A DNA stretch of 38,349 bases from Comamonadaceae bacterium. GTDB lineage: Bacteria; Pseudomonadota; Gammaproteobacteria; Burkholderiales; Burkholderiaceae_C. The notes under the pieces were generated by a model. The model had not been told where the DNA came from. It searched no databases and worked only from the letters and a program-made list of their open reading frames with translations. Positions 1-6,971 of the stretch are shown in pieces. The number at the start of each line of letters is the position of its first letter. The stretch's first letter is position 1. A program made the position numbers and the translations under genes. The DNA is taken from NCBI GenBank assembly GCA_947373185.1, contig CANBWP010000024.1, forward strand, positions 1 through 38,349. Reading direction: 5' to 3'.

Positions 1-300
1 GCCACCGTCAATGACAACGTCACCTGCATTCAGCAAGGGCGTGAGTTCTTTGAGGACGGCATCAACTGGTGCGCCAGCAGGCACCATGAGCCAGACGCGT
101 CGGGGCAGTTGCAAGTTGGCGACCAAATCTTTCAAAGTATTGGCTGCGCAGGCGTTCAGGCCTTCTGTGCGTTTGGCAAAGCTGTTGCGTTTGTTGTCGT
201 CGAGGTCAAAGCCTGTGACGCTGAAGCCGTTACGCTCTAAGTTGAGGGCCAGGTTTTCGCCCATGACGCCTAGGCCGATGAGTCCGATGGTTGTTGGCAT
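1..300 (-). CDS. gnd: 6-phosphogluconate dehydrogenase, decarboxylating (5' part only)
   Basis: Only the first 100 codons are present; the gene runs off the left edge. The product starts MPTTIGLIGLGVMGENLALN, the Rossmann dinucleotide-binding signature (GLGVMG) of NADP-dependent 6-phosphogluconate dehydrogenases. It continues through a stretch that includes LMVPAG and ends GDVVIDGG, also typical of this family. The enzyme oxidatively decarboxylates 6-phosphogluconate to ribulose 5-phosphate in the cytosolic pentose phosphate pathway. The ATG at 298-300 is the natural start because the glycine-rich motif begins within the first ten residues. The 347-bp gap to glmS on the same strand is filled by two palindromic repeats, so co-transcription with glmS is doubtful. 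Other beta-hydroxyacid dehydrogenases share the N-terminal motif, but GVMGENLALN favours Gnd. Confidence 0.88.
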   Translation of the reverse strand, partial: MPTTIGLIGLGVMGENLALNLERNGFSVTGFDLDDNKRNSFAKRTEGLNACAANTLKDLVANLQLPRRVWLMVPAGAPVDAVLKELTPLLNAGDVVIDGG

Positions 301-376
301 TTGTCTTTTCTGTTTCTAATTTTTGTCGGATTTTCGCATGGGGTTGGAGGGAATGGCGTCACTTCTGTTTAGAGAG

Positions 377-461
377 AGGTTTGAGCAGACAGGTAGGGGC
401 GTCTTCCTCATACTGGCGTACCAGAAATCGTTCAGACGCCCCTACCTGTCTACTCAAACCT
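377..461. repeat. Palindromic repeat copy A (arms and core, no outer ends)
   Basis: A 26-base left arm (377-402) and a 26-base right arm (436-461) are complementary except at one position. They enclose a 33-base centre (403-435) containing the tip CTGG-CGTA-CCAG. The centre matches that of copy C, in the same orientation, almost base for base. The arm sequence is unrelated to the arms of copies B, C and D. The GGGGTCAGATC outer inverted repeats found on the other copies are missing here. It sits 26 bases before copy B in the gap between glmS and gnd, which with copy B fills most of this 347-bp non-coding stretch. Confidence 0.85.
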
Positions 462-487
462 TTTGTTGGCGTGAAGATTCCTAGCCA

Positions 488-641
488 AATAAATGGGGTC
501 AGATCAACATTAATTTGGTCAATCGGTGTGGGCAGAGGCCAAGGGCGGGCTGACGATTTCTGGTACCCCAGCATGAGGAAGCCCGCCCTTGGCCTCTGCC
601 CACACTGATTGGAAATTAATGTTGATCTGACCCCATTTATT
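488..641. mobile_element. Nested palindromic element copy B (MITE-like)
   Basis: Perfect outer inverted repeats of 29 bases (488-516 and 613-641) contain GGGGTCAGATCAACATTAAT and its complement. Inside are arms of 31 bases (520-550 and 581-611) that pair apart from one G/T-type position. The 30-base centre (551-580) carries the tip CTGG-TACC-CCAG and reads in the opposite orientation to copies A and C. The stem has a small asymmetric step: GGTC on the left (517-520) against GG on the right. It lies just beyond the glmS stop codon and would form a stem of about 60 bp in single-stranded DNA or RNA, so it may also act as a transcript 3' end. Assignment to REP-associated tyrosine transposase elements is inference from the terminal motif. 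Confidence 0.8.
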
Positions 642-647
642 CGAAGA

Positions 648-2549
648 TCACTCTACCGTCACGCTCTTTGCCAAGTTTCGTGGCTTGTCGACATCCGTCC
701 CACGAGCACAAGCCGTGTGATACGCCAACAACTGCAAAGGCACCACGTGCAAGATGGGTGACAACACCCCATAGTTTTCAGGCATGCGAATCACGTTCAC
801 ACCTTCGCTGCTCTCAATCTTCGTATCGCCATCGGCCAACACGTACAGCACACCACCCCTTGCACGTACCTCTTGCATATTGCTTTTCAGCTTCTCTAGC
901 AATGCATCGTTCGGTGCAACCGTTACCACAGGCATCTCACTCGTCACCAACGCCAAAGGACCGTGTTTGAGTTCTCCCGCTGCATAAGCTTCGGCGTGAA
1001 TGTACGTGATCTCTTTCAACTTCAACGCACCTTCCAACGCAATGGGGTAATGCGTGCCACGGCCCAAGAACAAGGCGTTTTCTTTCGATGCAAATTCTTG
1101 TGACCAGCTGATGATTTGGGGCTCGAGTGCCAACACTGCTTGCAAAGCTGCAGGCAAGTGGCGCATGGCTTTGAGGTGCATCGCTTCGTCTGCCTCACTC
1201 AAACGACCTTTGCTTTGCGCCAAGACCAGCGTCAACAAGAACAAGCCTGCCAATTGGGTGGTGAAGGCCTTGGTAGAGGCCACACCAATTTCAGCGCCTG
1301 CGCGCGTCACATACGCCAACTTGCACTCACGCACCATGGCCGACGTGGCCACGTTGCAAATGGTGAGCGTGTGCTGCATGCCCAAACTTTGCGCGTGGCG
1401 CAAAGCCGCCAGTGTGTCAGCCGTTTCGCCCGATTGCGTGATGGTGACCACCAAGGTTTTGGGGTCGGGCACGGAATCTCGGTACCGGTACTCGCTGGCA
1501 ATTTCCACTTGGCAAGGGATCTGCGCCACCGACTCCAACCAGTACTTGGCCACACAACCGCTGTAGTAACTGGTGCCGCAGGCCAAGATCAAAACCTTGT
1601 CGATTTCTTTGAAGACCTTGAATGCGCTGGCCGATTGCGGGCCACCATTCACGCCGTCAAACAACTCCGGCACGATGTGTTCCACACCTTCCAAGGTGTC
1701 GGCAATGGCGCGGGGCTGCTCAAAAATTTCCTTTTGCATGTAGTGCCTATAAGGACCCAACTCGGCAGCGCCGCTGTGGGCGTGCACGGTTTTGACGGGG
1801 CGCTCTACACGCTGATGGTTGCGGTCTTCAATCCAATACTTGCCCAACTGAATGTCCACCAAGTCGCCTTCTTCGAGGTACACAATTTGATCGGTCACAC
1901 CCGCCAGGGCCATGGCATCGCTTGCCAAAAAGTTTTCGTGGTGTGATGTGCCCACGCCCAAAATGAGGGGCGATCCGGCACGTGCGCCCACCACACGTTG
2001 CGGTTCGTCTTTGTGAAATACAGCGATGGCGTAGGCGCCTTTGAGTTCGCTCACGGTGCGTTTGACGGCGTCAAACAAATCACCGTCGTACACGCTGTCC
2101 ACCCAATGCGCGATCACTTCGGTGTCGGTTTGGCTGGTGAACACATAGCCTTTGGCTTGCAGTTTGGCGCGCAATTCGTCGTGGTTTTCAATGATGCCGT
2201 TGTGAACCAAGGCTACGCGACCCGGTTTGTCTTTCAAGCTCTCCAAACTGCCAGGGCCTGAGCTGAAATGAGGGTGCGCATTGTGCACGGCAGGGGCGCC
2301 ATGTGTGGCCCAGCGTGTGTGGGCAATGCCGGTGCCACTTTCCAAATGGTCTGTTTGAATCTGGTCCATCAACTCGGCCACACGGGAGGTGCTTCGCGCA
2401 CGTTTCAAGCCGCCTACGCCGCGCTTCAGACTGGCTTCGTGAATGGCGACACCGCAAGAGTCGTAGCCTCGATACTCCAGGCGCTGCAAGCCCTGAACCA
2501 AGATGGGAACGATGTTTCGATCGGAAACTGCACCAACAATGCCGCACAT
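648..2549 (-). CDS. glmS: Glutamine--fructose-6-phosphate aminotransferase (isomerizing)
   Basis: This enzyme makes glucosamine 6-phosphate from fructose 6-phosphate and glutamine, the first step of the UDP-GlcNAc pathway. The protein is 633 aa, slightly longer than the usual ~610. Cys2 (MCGIVG) is the N-terminal nucleophile of the class-II glutaminase domain, which includes HTRWATHG and HNGIIEN. Two SIS domains follow: one with ACGTSYYSG and TQSGETADT, and one with [18 protein letters not shown] and [13 protein letters not shown]. The C-terminus KSVTVE is the classic GlmS end. The start is fixed because Cys must become residue 1. It is divergent from the AsnC-type regulator across an AT-rich 151-bp gap and shares its pathway with glmU nearby. 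Palindrome B lies immediately after its stop codon. Confidence 0.97.
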   Translation of the reverse strand: MCGIVGAVSDRNIVPILVQGLQRLEYRGYDSCGVAIHEASLKRGVGGLKRARSTSRVAELMDQIQTDHLESGTGIAHTRWATHGAPAVHNAHPHFSSGPGSLESLKDKPGRVALVHNGIIENHDELRAKLQAKGYVFTSQTDTEVIAHWVDSVYDGDLFDAVKRTVSELKGAYAIAVFHKDEPQRVVGARAGSPLILGVGTSHHENFLASDAMALAGVTDQIVYLEEGDLVDIQLGKYWIEDRNHQRVERPVKTVHAHSGAAELGPYRHYMQKEIFEQPRAIADTLEGVEHIVPELFDGVNGGPQSASAFKVFKEIDKVLILACGTSYYSGCVAKYWLESVAQIPCQVEIASEYRYRDSVPDPKTLVVTITQSGETADTLAALRHAQSLGMQHTLTICNVATSAMVRECKLAYVTRAGAEIGVASTKAFTTQLAGLFLLTLVLAQSKGRLSEADEAMHLKAMRHLPAALQAVLALEPQIISWSQEFASKENALFLGRGTHYPIALEGALKLKEITYIHAEAYAAGELKHGPLALVTSEMPVVTVAPNDALLEKLKSNMQEVRARGGVLYVLADGDTKIESSEGVNVIRMPENYGVLSPILHVVPLQLLAYHTACARGTDVDKPRNLAKSVTVE

Positions 2550-2608
2550 AGGATCAACCTTTGAATTGAATGTGCGTGAATATTAGGTGGCTTGAATAGA
2601 AATTACCT

Positions 2609-2699
2609 GAAATAATTATGCGGTTTATTGAAATAATATTTCATATATATCCAAGTGCGGTTTATTATTTCATTTATCGAATTAAATTGAAATAATTCA
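2609..2699. promoter_or_regulatory. AT-rich divergent promoter region with repeated TGAAAT boxes
   Basis: The glmS-asnC intergenic DNA holds a perfect 7+1+7 palindrome, TGAAATAATATTTCA, at 2629-2643. Related boxes are TGAAATAATTA at 2608-2618 and TGAAATAATTCA at 2688-2699, the latter right against the regulator's start codon. The 11-mer TGCGGTTTATT is repeated at 2619-2629 and 2656-2666, 37 bases apart. Clustered, helically spaced AT-rich boxes are what Lrp/AsnC octamers bind, so autoregulation and control of glmS are plausible. Binding is inference. Confidence 0.45.
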
Positions 2700-2700
2700 C

Positions 2701-3219
2701 ATGACCACTTCCTTTGAACCCAACGACTCATCCGGCAGCTTGGATGCCATTGACCTTCAATTGCTGGCCATTTTGCAAGCCAATGCCAGCATCAGCAACA
2801 TTGCATTGGCCGACAAATTGCACATTTCCGCGCCCACCTGCTTGCGCCGCACCAAGCGTTTGCAGCAAGAGGGTTGGATTGAAAAGCAGGTGGCCATTTT
2901 GTCGTCCGACAAAATGGGGCGGTTCATGGGCCACAGCGTCACGGCTTTGATTGAGGTGAGCTTGGACAAGCAAGGCGAAGAGTTGTTGCAGGCCTTTGAA
3001 ACGCGCGCCGTTCAAGAAGCGGCGGTTCAACAATGTTGGCGTGTATCGCCAGGGCCAGATTTCATGTTGGTGGTGCAAGTGCCCGACATGCCATCCTATT
3101 TGGCGTTCACCCAAAGGCTGCTGACGCAAGACGCCAATGTGCGAAATGTAAAGGCTTTTTTCAGCGTGAAGCGCGCCAAGTTTGGCACTGAAATTCCGTT
3201 GCCAAGCGCCATGCCTTAA
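2701..3219 (+). CDS. Lrp/AsnC family transcriptional regulator
   Basis: The protein is 172 aa with the two-domain layout of feast/famine regulators. A winged helix-turn-helix sits at about residues 18-70 (IDLQLLAILQANASISN, then LADKLHISAPTCLRRTKRL). A C-terminal ligand-binding RAM domain covers about 80-160, with FMLVVQVPDMPSYLAF. Lrp/AsnC proteins form octamers that wrap DNA and respond to amino acids or other small metabolites. The ligand cannot be read from the sequence. Its position between glmS and glmU, divergent from glmS, suggests control of amino-sugar synthesis, but this is inference. TGAAAT boxes abut the ATG. The 3' end runs into an octamer tandem repeat whose first unit contains the stop codon. 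Confidence 0.9.
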   Translation: MTTSFEPNDSSGSLDAIDLQLLAILQANASISNIALADKLHISAPTCLRRTKRLQQEGWIEKQVAILSSDKMGRFMGHSVTALIEVSLDKQGEELLQAFETRAVQEAAVQQCWRVSPGPDFMLVVQVPDMPSYLAFTQRLLTQDANVRNVKAFFSVKRAKFGTEIPLPSAMP

Positions 3220-3255
3220 GGAGTTAAGGAGTTAAGTAGTTAAGGAGTTAAGGAC
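3216..3255. repeat. Five-unit octamer tandem repeat (TTAAGGAG)
   Basis: TTAAGGAG is repeated five times head to tail with period 8. Unit three reads TTAAGTAG and unit five TTAAGGAC. The TAA stop of the AsnC-type gene lies in the first unit. It is placed between converging genes (regulator and glmU), so copy-number change would not alter a protein. No hairpin terminator was seen in this gap. Confidence 0.85.
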
Positions 3256-3281
3256 TTAGAAATAGCGCAAAGGCTGCAAAT

Positions 3282-4736
3282 TTACTTGGCAGGCTTTGGC
3301 GCTTTTTGGGGCCGCTTCCAATTCGCAATGCTCACTTGCTTGCCGCGCGCCACACTCAACGCGCCAGGTTCGGTGCTCTTGGAAATGGTCGAACCCCCAC
3401 CCACAGTGCCCCCTGCGCCAATCGTGACAGGGGCAATCAGCACACAGTTGCTGCCTACATGCACATCAGCTTCAATCACAGTGCGGTGTTTGTTGGCGCC
3501 GTCGTAATTGGCCGTGATGCTGCCCGCGCCATAGTTGACGCGCTCGCCCACGGTGGCATCGCCCAAGTAGGCCAGGTGATTGGCTTTGGCACCTTTGGCC
3601 AAGGTGGAATTTTTCACTTCCACAAAATTGCCAATGTGCACTTCGGCGCCCAGTTGCGCACCAGGGCGCAAACGGGCAAAAGGACCAATCAAAGCGCCCT
3701 CGCCCACGGTCACGCCTAGCTTTTCACCATCGATGTGCGTGAAGGCATGAATGACGGCACCTGCGGCAATGCGTGCATTCGCAATGACGCAGTTGGGGCC
3801 AATGCGCACGCCTTCACCCAAGTGCACTTGGCCTTCGAACAGGCAGTTCACGTCGATTTCCACATCGGCTTCGCAGGTCAATTCACCGCGCACATCCAAA
3901 CGTGCAGGATCGGCCAAACGCACACCTTGCACCATCAGCGCGTTGGCTTGTTGCATTTGGAAAGCGCGTTCGAGTTGCGCCAGTTGCTGCGGGCTGTTGA
4001 CGCCCGTCACTTGCAATTCGTCTTGAATACGGTGGGCCACCACCGTCACGCCGTCGGCCACGGCCCACTTCACCACATCGGTGAGGTAGTACTCGCCTTG
4101 GGCGTTTTGATTGTCGAGTTTGGCCAGCCAGGTTTTGAGTTGGCGCGCAGGCACAGCCATGATGCCGCTGTAAACCTCTTGAATTTGCAATTGCGCAGGG
4201 CTGGCGTCTTTTTGCTCCACGATGGCTTGCACGGTATCGCCTTGCGCGGTGCGCACGATGCGGCCGTAGCCTGTGGGGTTGGGCATGTCGAGGGTGAGCA
4301 AAGCCAAGCGATCTGCGCCTGCAGCGTGAACGCATGCCATCAAAGCTTTCAGCGTGTCGGCTTGCGTCAAGGGCACGTCGCCCGACAACACCACCACCAA
4401 GCCGTCATCTGCCAACACAGGCACGGCTTGCTGCACGGCATGGCCTGTGCCCAACTGAGGTTCTTGCCTGACAAACTTCACCGCCAAGCCAGAAGCTTGC
4501 TTGGCCACGGCGGCCTCCACCTCTTCAGCACCATGTCCGGTGATGACCACAGCAGATCGGGCTTGAAGATGCGCAGCAGTTGCCAACACGTGGCCCAGCA
4601 AGGGCTTGCCCGCCAATCGTTGCAACACTTTGGGCAAACGGCTTTTCATCCGAGTACCCTTACCCGCCGCCATGACAACCACGTCCAAGGGCTGTTGAGG
4701 TGACAATGCTGATTGGTTTGTTGAGGTGTCCGACAT
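3282..4736 (-). CDS. glmU: Bifunctional UDP-N-acetylglucosamine diphosphorylase / glucosamine-1-phosphate N-acetyltransferase
   Basis: The 484-aa enzyme acetylates glucosamine 1-phosphate and then uridylylates it to UDP-GlcNAc. The N-terminal nucleotidyltransferase domain has VVMAAGKGTRMKSRLPK at about residues 20-36 and the GDVPL and GYGRIVR motifs. The C-terminal half is a left-handed beta-helix of hexapeptide repeats (IGPFARLRPGAQLGAEVHIG, then HLAYLGDATVG and NYGAGSITANYDG) carrying the acetyltransferase site. The start at 4736 (MSDTSTNQ) is preceded by an AGGA ribosome site; the frame stays open 30 codons upstream but lacks family similarity there. Its ATG overlaps the start codon of the divergent lipoprotein gene in a shared CATG. 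About 25 N-terminal residues before the catalytic domain are extra relative to the E. coli enzyme. Confidence 0.96.
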   Translation of the reverse strand: MSDTSTNQSALSPQQPLDVVVMAAGKGTRMKSRLPKVLQRLAGKPLLGHVLATAAHLQARSAVVITGHGAEEVEAAVAKQASGLAVKFVRQEPQLGTGHAVQQAVPVLADDGLVVVLSGDVPLTQADTLKALMACVHAAGADRLALLTLDMPNPTGYGRIVRTAQGDTVQAIVEQKDASPAQLQIQEVYSGIMAVPARQLKTWLAKLDNQNAQGEYYLTDVVKWAVADGVTVVAHRIQDELQVTGVNSPQQLAQLERAFQMQQANALMVQGVRLADPARLDVRGELTCEADVEIDVNCLFEGQVHLGEGVRIGPNCVIANARIAAGAVIHAFTHIDGEKLGVTVGEGALIGPFARLRPGAQLGAEVHIGNFVEVKNSTLAKGAKANHLAYLGDATVGERVNYGAGSITANYDGANKHRTVIEADVHVGSNCVLIAPVTIGAGGTVGGGSTISKSTEPGALSVARGKQVSIANWKRPQKAPKPAK

Positions 4737-5622
4737 GGCGAAAATTTCCTTTTGGGTACGAATTATCGCGGCTTCTGTGGCAGCTGTGGTGGTCAGTGCC
4801 AGCTTAAGTGGCTGCAGCGCCATCAAATTGGGCTACAAGCAACTGCCCGAGATCAGTTCGTGGTGGCTCGACAACTATGTCAACTTCACCGACACCCAAG
4901 CAGCTCAAGCCAAGCAAGCCCTGAGAAAACTCCAAGCCTGGCATCGCAAAGAAGAGCTGCCATTGGTGGCCGATTTGTTGGTGCAAGCCCAAAACATGGC
5001 GCCGCAAAATATTTCAACCCAACAAGCTTGCGAGGTTTGGGGCAAGTTAGAAAACCGCATCGAGTCTGTCGCACTGGAAAGCTCTCGCTTGGCCACGCCC
5101 ATTGTGTTGCAACTGACACCTAGGCAACTGCGTCATTTGGAAAAGCAGTGGACGGTTAAAAACGAAGAATGGAAAAAAGATTGGCTGCAGCCCAGCGCCG
5201 ATGACCGTTTGAAAAAACGCCTTGATGCCACGGTCGATCGATTTTCAGATTTTTATGGCGACTTGAGTGCCGAGCAAATCAAGCTGCTGCGTCTGCAAAT
5301 TGAACAGTCAATGTGGTCGCCCGAGGTGGCCCTTCAAAACCGCATCAAGCGCCAACAATCGCAATTGCTGATTTTGCAGAACCTGACTCAAGACGCATCA
5401 AAGCCGGGGTTCAATGTGGCGCAAGCCGAAAATACTGTTTTGCAACTCAGCCTGCAAGCGGTCCGCCCCCAAGACCCTGCCTTGCTCAATTTGCAACTTC
5501 AACTTGAGCAACAAGCGTGCTTGAACTTCTCACAGTTCCACAACATCACCACCCCAGCGCAGCGCCAAAAAGCGCAACGCCGTTTGCGCGCATACGAAAA
5601 AGACATTCGCGACTTGATTTAA
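4735..5622 (+). CDS. Outer-membrane lipoprotein, DUF6279 family
   Basis: The protein is 295 aa. It begins with a short basic stretch, a hydrophobic segment (IIAASVAAVVVSASLSGC) and a lipobox in which Cys27 would be lipidated. The mature part begins SAIKLGYKQLPEISSWWLDNYV, the hallmark of DUF6279 proteins (a YxxL...WWLDxYV motif). The rest is largely helical and rich in Gln, Lys and Glu, suggesting a periplasmic helical bundle. The function is unknown. The ATG at 4735 is chosen over a GTG at 4726 because GAGG at 4723-4726 is correctly spaced for it. The start overlaps glmU's start codon on the other strand, so each promoter must lie inside the other gene's coding region. The stop codon is followed directly by palindromic element C. 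Confidence 0.82.
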   Translation: MAKISFWVRIIAASVAAVVVSASLSGCSAIKLGYKQLPEISSWWLDNYVNFTDTQAAQAKQALRKLQAWHRKEELPLVADLLVQAQNMAPQNISTQQACEVWGKLENRIESVALESSRLATPIVLQLTPRQLRHLEKQWTVKNEEWKKDWLQPSADDRLKKRLDATVDRFSDFYGDLSAEQIKLLRLQIEQSMWSPEVALQNRIKRQQSQLLILQNLTQDASKPGFNVAQAENTVLQLSLQAVRPQDPALLNLQLQLEQQACLNFSQFHNITTPAQRQKAQRRLRAYEKDIRDLI

Positions 5623-5623
5623 A

Positions 5624-5772
5624 TAATTGGGGTCAGATCAACATTAATTTGGTCAATCAGTGAGGGCTAAACCCAAAGGGGGCTTCCTCATACTGGGGTA
5701 CCAGAAATCGTTCAGCCCCCCTTGGGTTTAGCCCTCACTGATTGGAAATTAATGTTGATCTGACCCCAATTA
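5624..5772. mobile_element. Nested palindromic element copy C (MITE-like)
   Basis: Outer inverted repeats of 27 bases (5624-5650 and 5746-5772) match copies B, D and E. The inner arms (5654-5683 and 5715-5744) are 30 bases with a single mismatch. They differ from the arms of copy B at many positions, with matching changes on the opposite arm. The centre (5684-5714) has the tip CTGG-GGTA-CCAG and is inverted relative to copies B and D, although the GGTC/GG stem asymmetry points the same way. A partial extra end, ATGACCCCAATTA, follows at 5774-5786. It lies between the converging lipoprotein and MBL-hydrolase genes and could serve as a bidirectional terminator. Confidence 0.8.
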
Positions 5773-5793
5773 AATGACCCCAATTATTCTGCT

Positions 5794-6792
5794 TCAGTCC
5801 TGCAAGGCTTTCCACATGTCCATGTCGCGCTCCGCAGTCCAGATGCGGGGGTTTTTGATGCCAGAGGCTTCGTCGTAAGCGCGGGTCACATCGAAGGGCA
5901 AGCAGTGTTCGTAAATGAACACATGGCCAAACACAGGGTCCATGCTTTTGCGCGTGTGGGCCATGGCGGCTTTCAAATCCATCTTGGCAGCCACCGCTTC
6001 TTTGCCGGCATTGAACAAAGTTTCCACCCAGCGCTTGGTGTAATCCAAAGCTTTGTTCACATCGGCTTGACCTTTCATGGCTTCACCGCGGCCAGGCACA
6101 ATGGCTTCGGCCTTCAATGCGCGCAAGGCTTCCAACGTAGCGGGCCACTCGGCCAATTGCGCATCGCCCGTGTACACGCCCGCTTCGTATTCCACCAAAT
6201 CGCCAGAGAACAAAACTTTTTCTTCTTCCACCCAAGCAATCGTGTCGCCGCGTGTGTGGCCGTAACCGGGGCTCCAGATTTGAACCTTCACGCCACCTAA
6301 ATCAAGCTCCAATTTGCCGGGCACTTCACCCTTCGTGGCATCGCCGCCGCCAATCACCATGGTGGGCCATGTAAGGCCAGGCACTTCTTCAGCACCGCGG
6401 AACAAACGGGGGAAGCGCTCCATCTCGCTCTTCATGTCTTGCGCGCCGCGCTCCACGATCAGCTCGTAAGTGCCTTGGCTGGCAATCACTTCCGTAGCGC
6501 CTTCAGCGGCATAAGCACTGGCACCCAACACACGCACCGCGTGATAGTGCGTCAGCAGCACGTACTTGATGGGCTTGTCGCTGATGGTGCGAATTTGCTT
6601 GATCAAATCACGCGCCATGCCAGGCGTGGCCGTGGCATCGCTGACCATGATGAACTTCTCACCAATGATCACCCCTGAGTTGGGATCACCTTCAGCGGTA
6701 TAGGCCCAGCAGTGCTTGCTAAGTTGCTCAAACTTGATGACTTTGTCGGCCAAGTCGGCTTGTGACGCAAATGCTTTGGTAGGTTGGTTCAT
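5794..6792 (-). CDS. MBL-fold metallo-hydrolase with an altered HxHxDH motif
   Basis: This 332-aa protein has the metallo-beta-lactamase fold. It shows the strand preceding motif 2 (IKYVLLTHYHAVRVLGAS), motif 3 with His179 (YGHTRGDT) and motif 4 with Asp198 (FSGDLVE). The usual HxHxDH ligand set reads His82-Tyr-His84-Ala-Val86-Arg87, so the metal-2 Asp and His are replaced by Val and Arg. That suggests a mononuclear or non-hydrolytic centre. The substrate is unknown. The ATG at 6792 is preceded by GGAGAG; a TTG eight codons upstream is less likely. The gene is bracketed by palindromic elements C (after the stop) and D (29 bp before the start) and lies downstream of a TetR-type regulator on the same strand. 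Confidence 0.85.
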   Translation of the reverse strand: MNQPTKAFASQADLADKVIKFEQLSKHCWAYTAEGDPNSGVIIGEKFIMVSDATATPGMARDLIKQIRTISDKPIKYVLLTHYHAVRVLGASAYAAEGATEVIASQGTYELIVERGAQDMKSEMERFPRLFRGAEEVPGLTWPTMVIGGGDATKGEVPGKLELDLGGVKVQIWSPGYGHTRGDTIAWVEEEKVLFSGDLVEYEAGVYTGDAQLAEWPATLEALRALKAEAIVPGRGEAMKGQADVNKALDYTKRWVETLFNAGKEAVAAKMDLKAAMAHTRKSMDPVFGHVFIYEHCLPFDVTRAYDEASGIKNPRIWTAERDMDMWKALQD

Positions 6793-6820
6793 CTTCTCTC
6801 TCCGTTGTACAGACAAATTT

Positions 6821-6968
6821 AAATGGGGTCAGATCAACATTAATTTGGTCAGTCGGTGTGGGCAGAGGCCAAGGGCGGGCTGACGATTTCTGGTACCCCA
6901 GCATGAGGAAGCCCGCCCTTGGCCTCTGCCCACACTGATTGGAAATTAATGTTGATCTGACCCCAATT
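6821..6968. mobile_element. Nested palindromic element copy D (MITE-like)
   Basis: This copy is nearly identical to copy B in arms (6850-6880 and 6911-6941) and centre (6881-6910), although it lies over 6 kb away. The outer repeats (6821-6846 and 6943-6968) differ slightly at the very tips: AAATGGGG on the left against CCCCAATT on the right. The left arm begins CAGTC where copy B has CAATC. It is inserted between the TetR-type gene and the MBL-hydrolase gene, both transcribed leftward, so the hairpin would form in any transcript joining them and lies just upstream of the hydrolase ribosome site. Confidence 0.8.
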
Positions 6969-6971
6969 AAA

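Noticed and set aside
359..608. Short open frames through repeats A and B on both strands
   Set aside because: They exist only because the palindromes lack stops; no start signals or protein-like features.
3735..4703. Long plus-strand open frame opposite glmU
   Set aside because: His-rich shadow of glmU, whose motifs are unmistakable on the minus strand.
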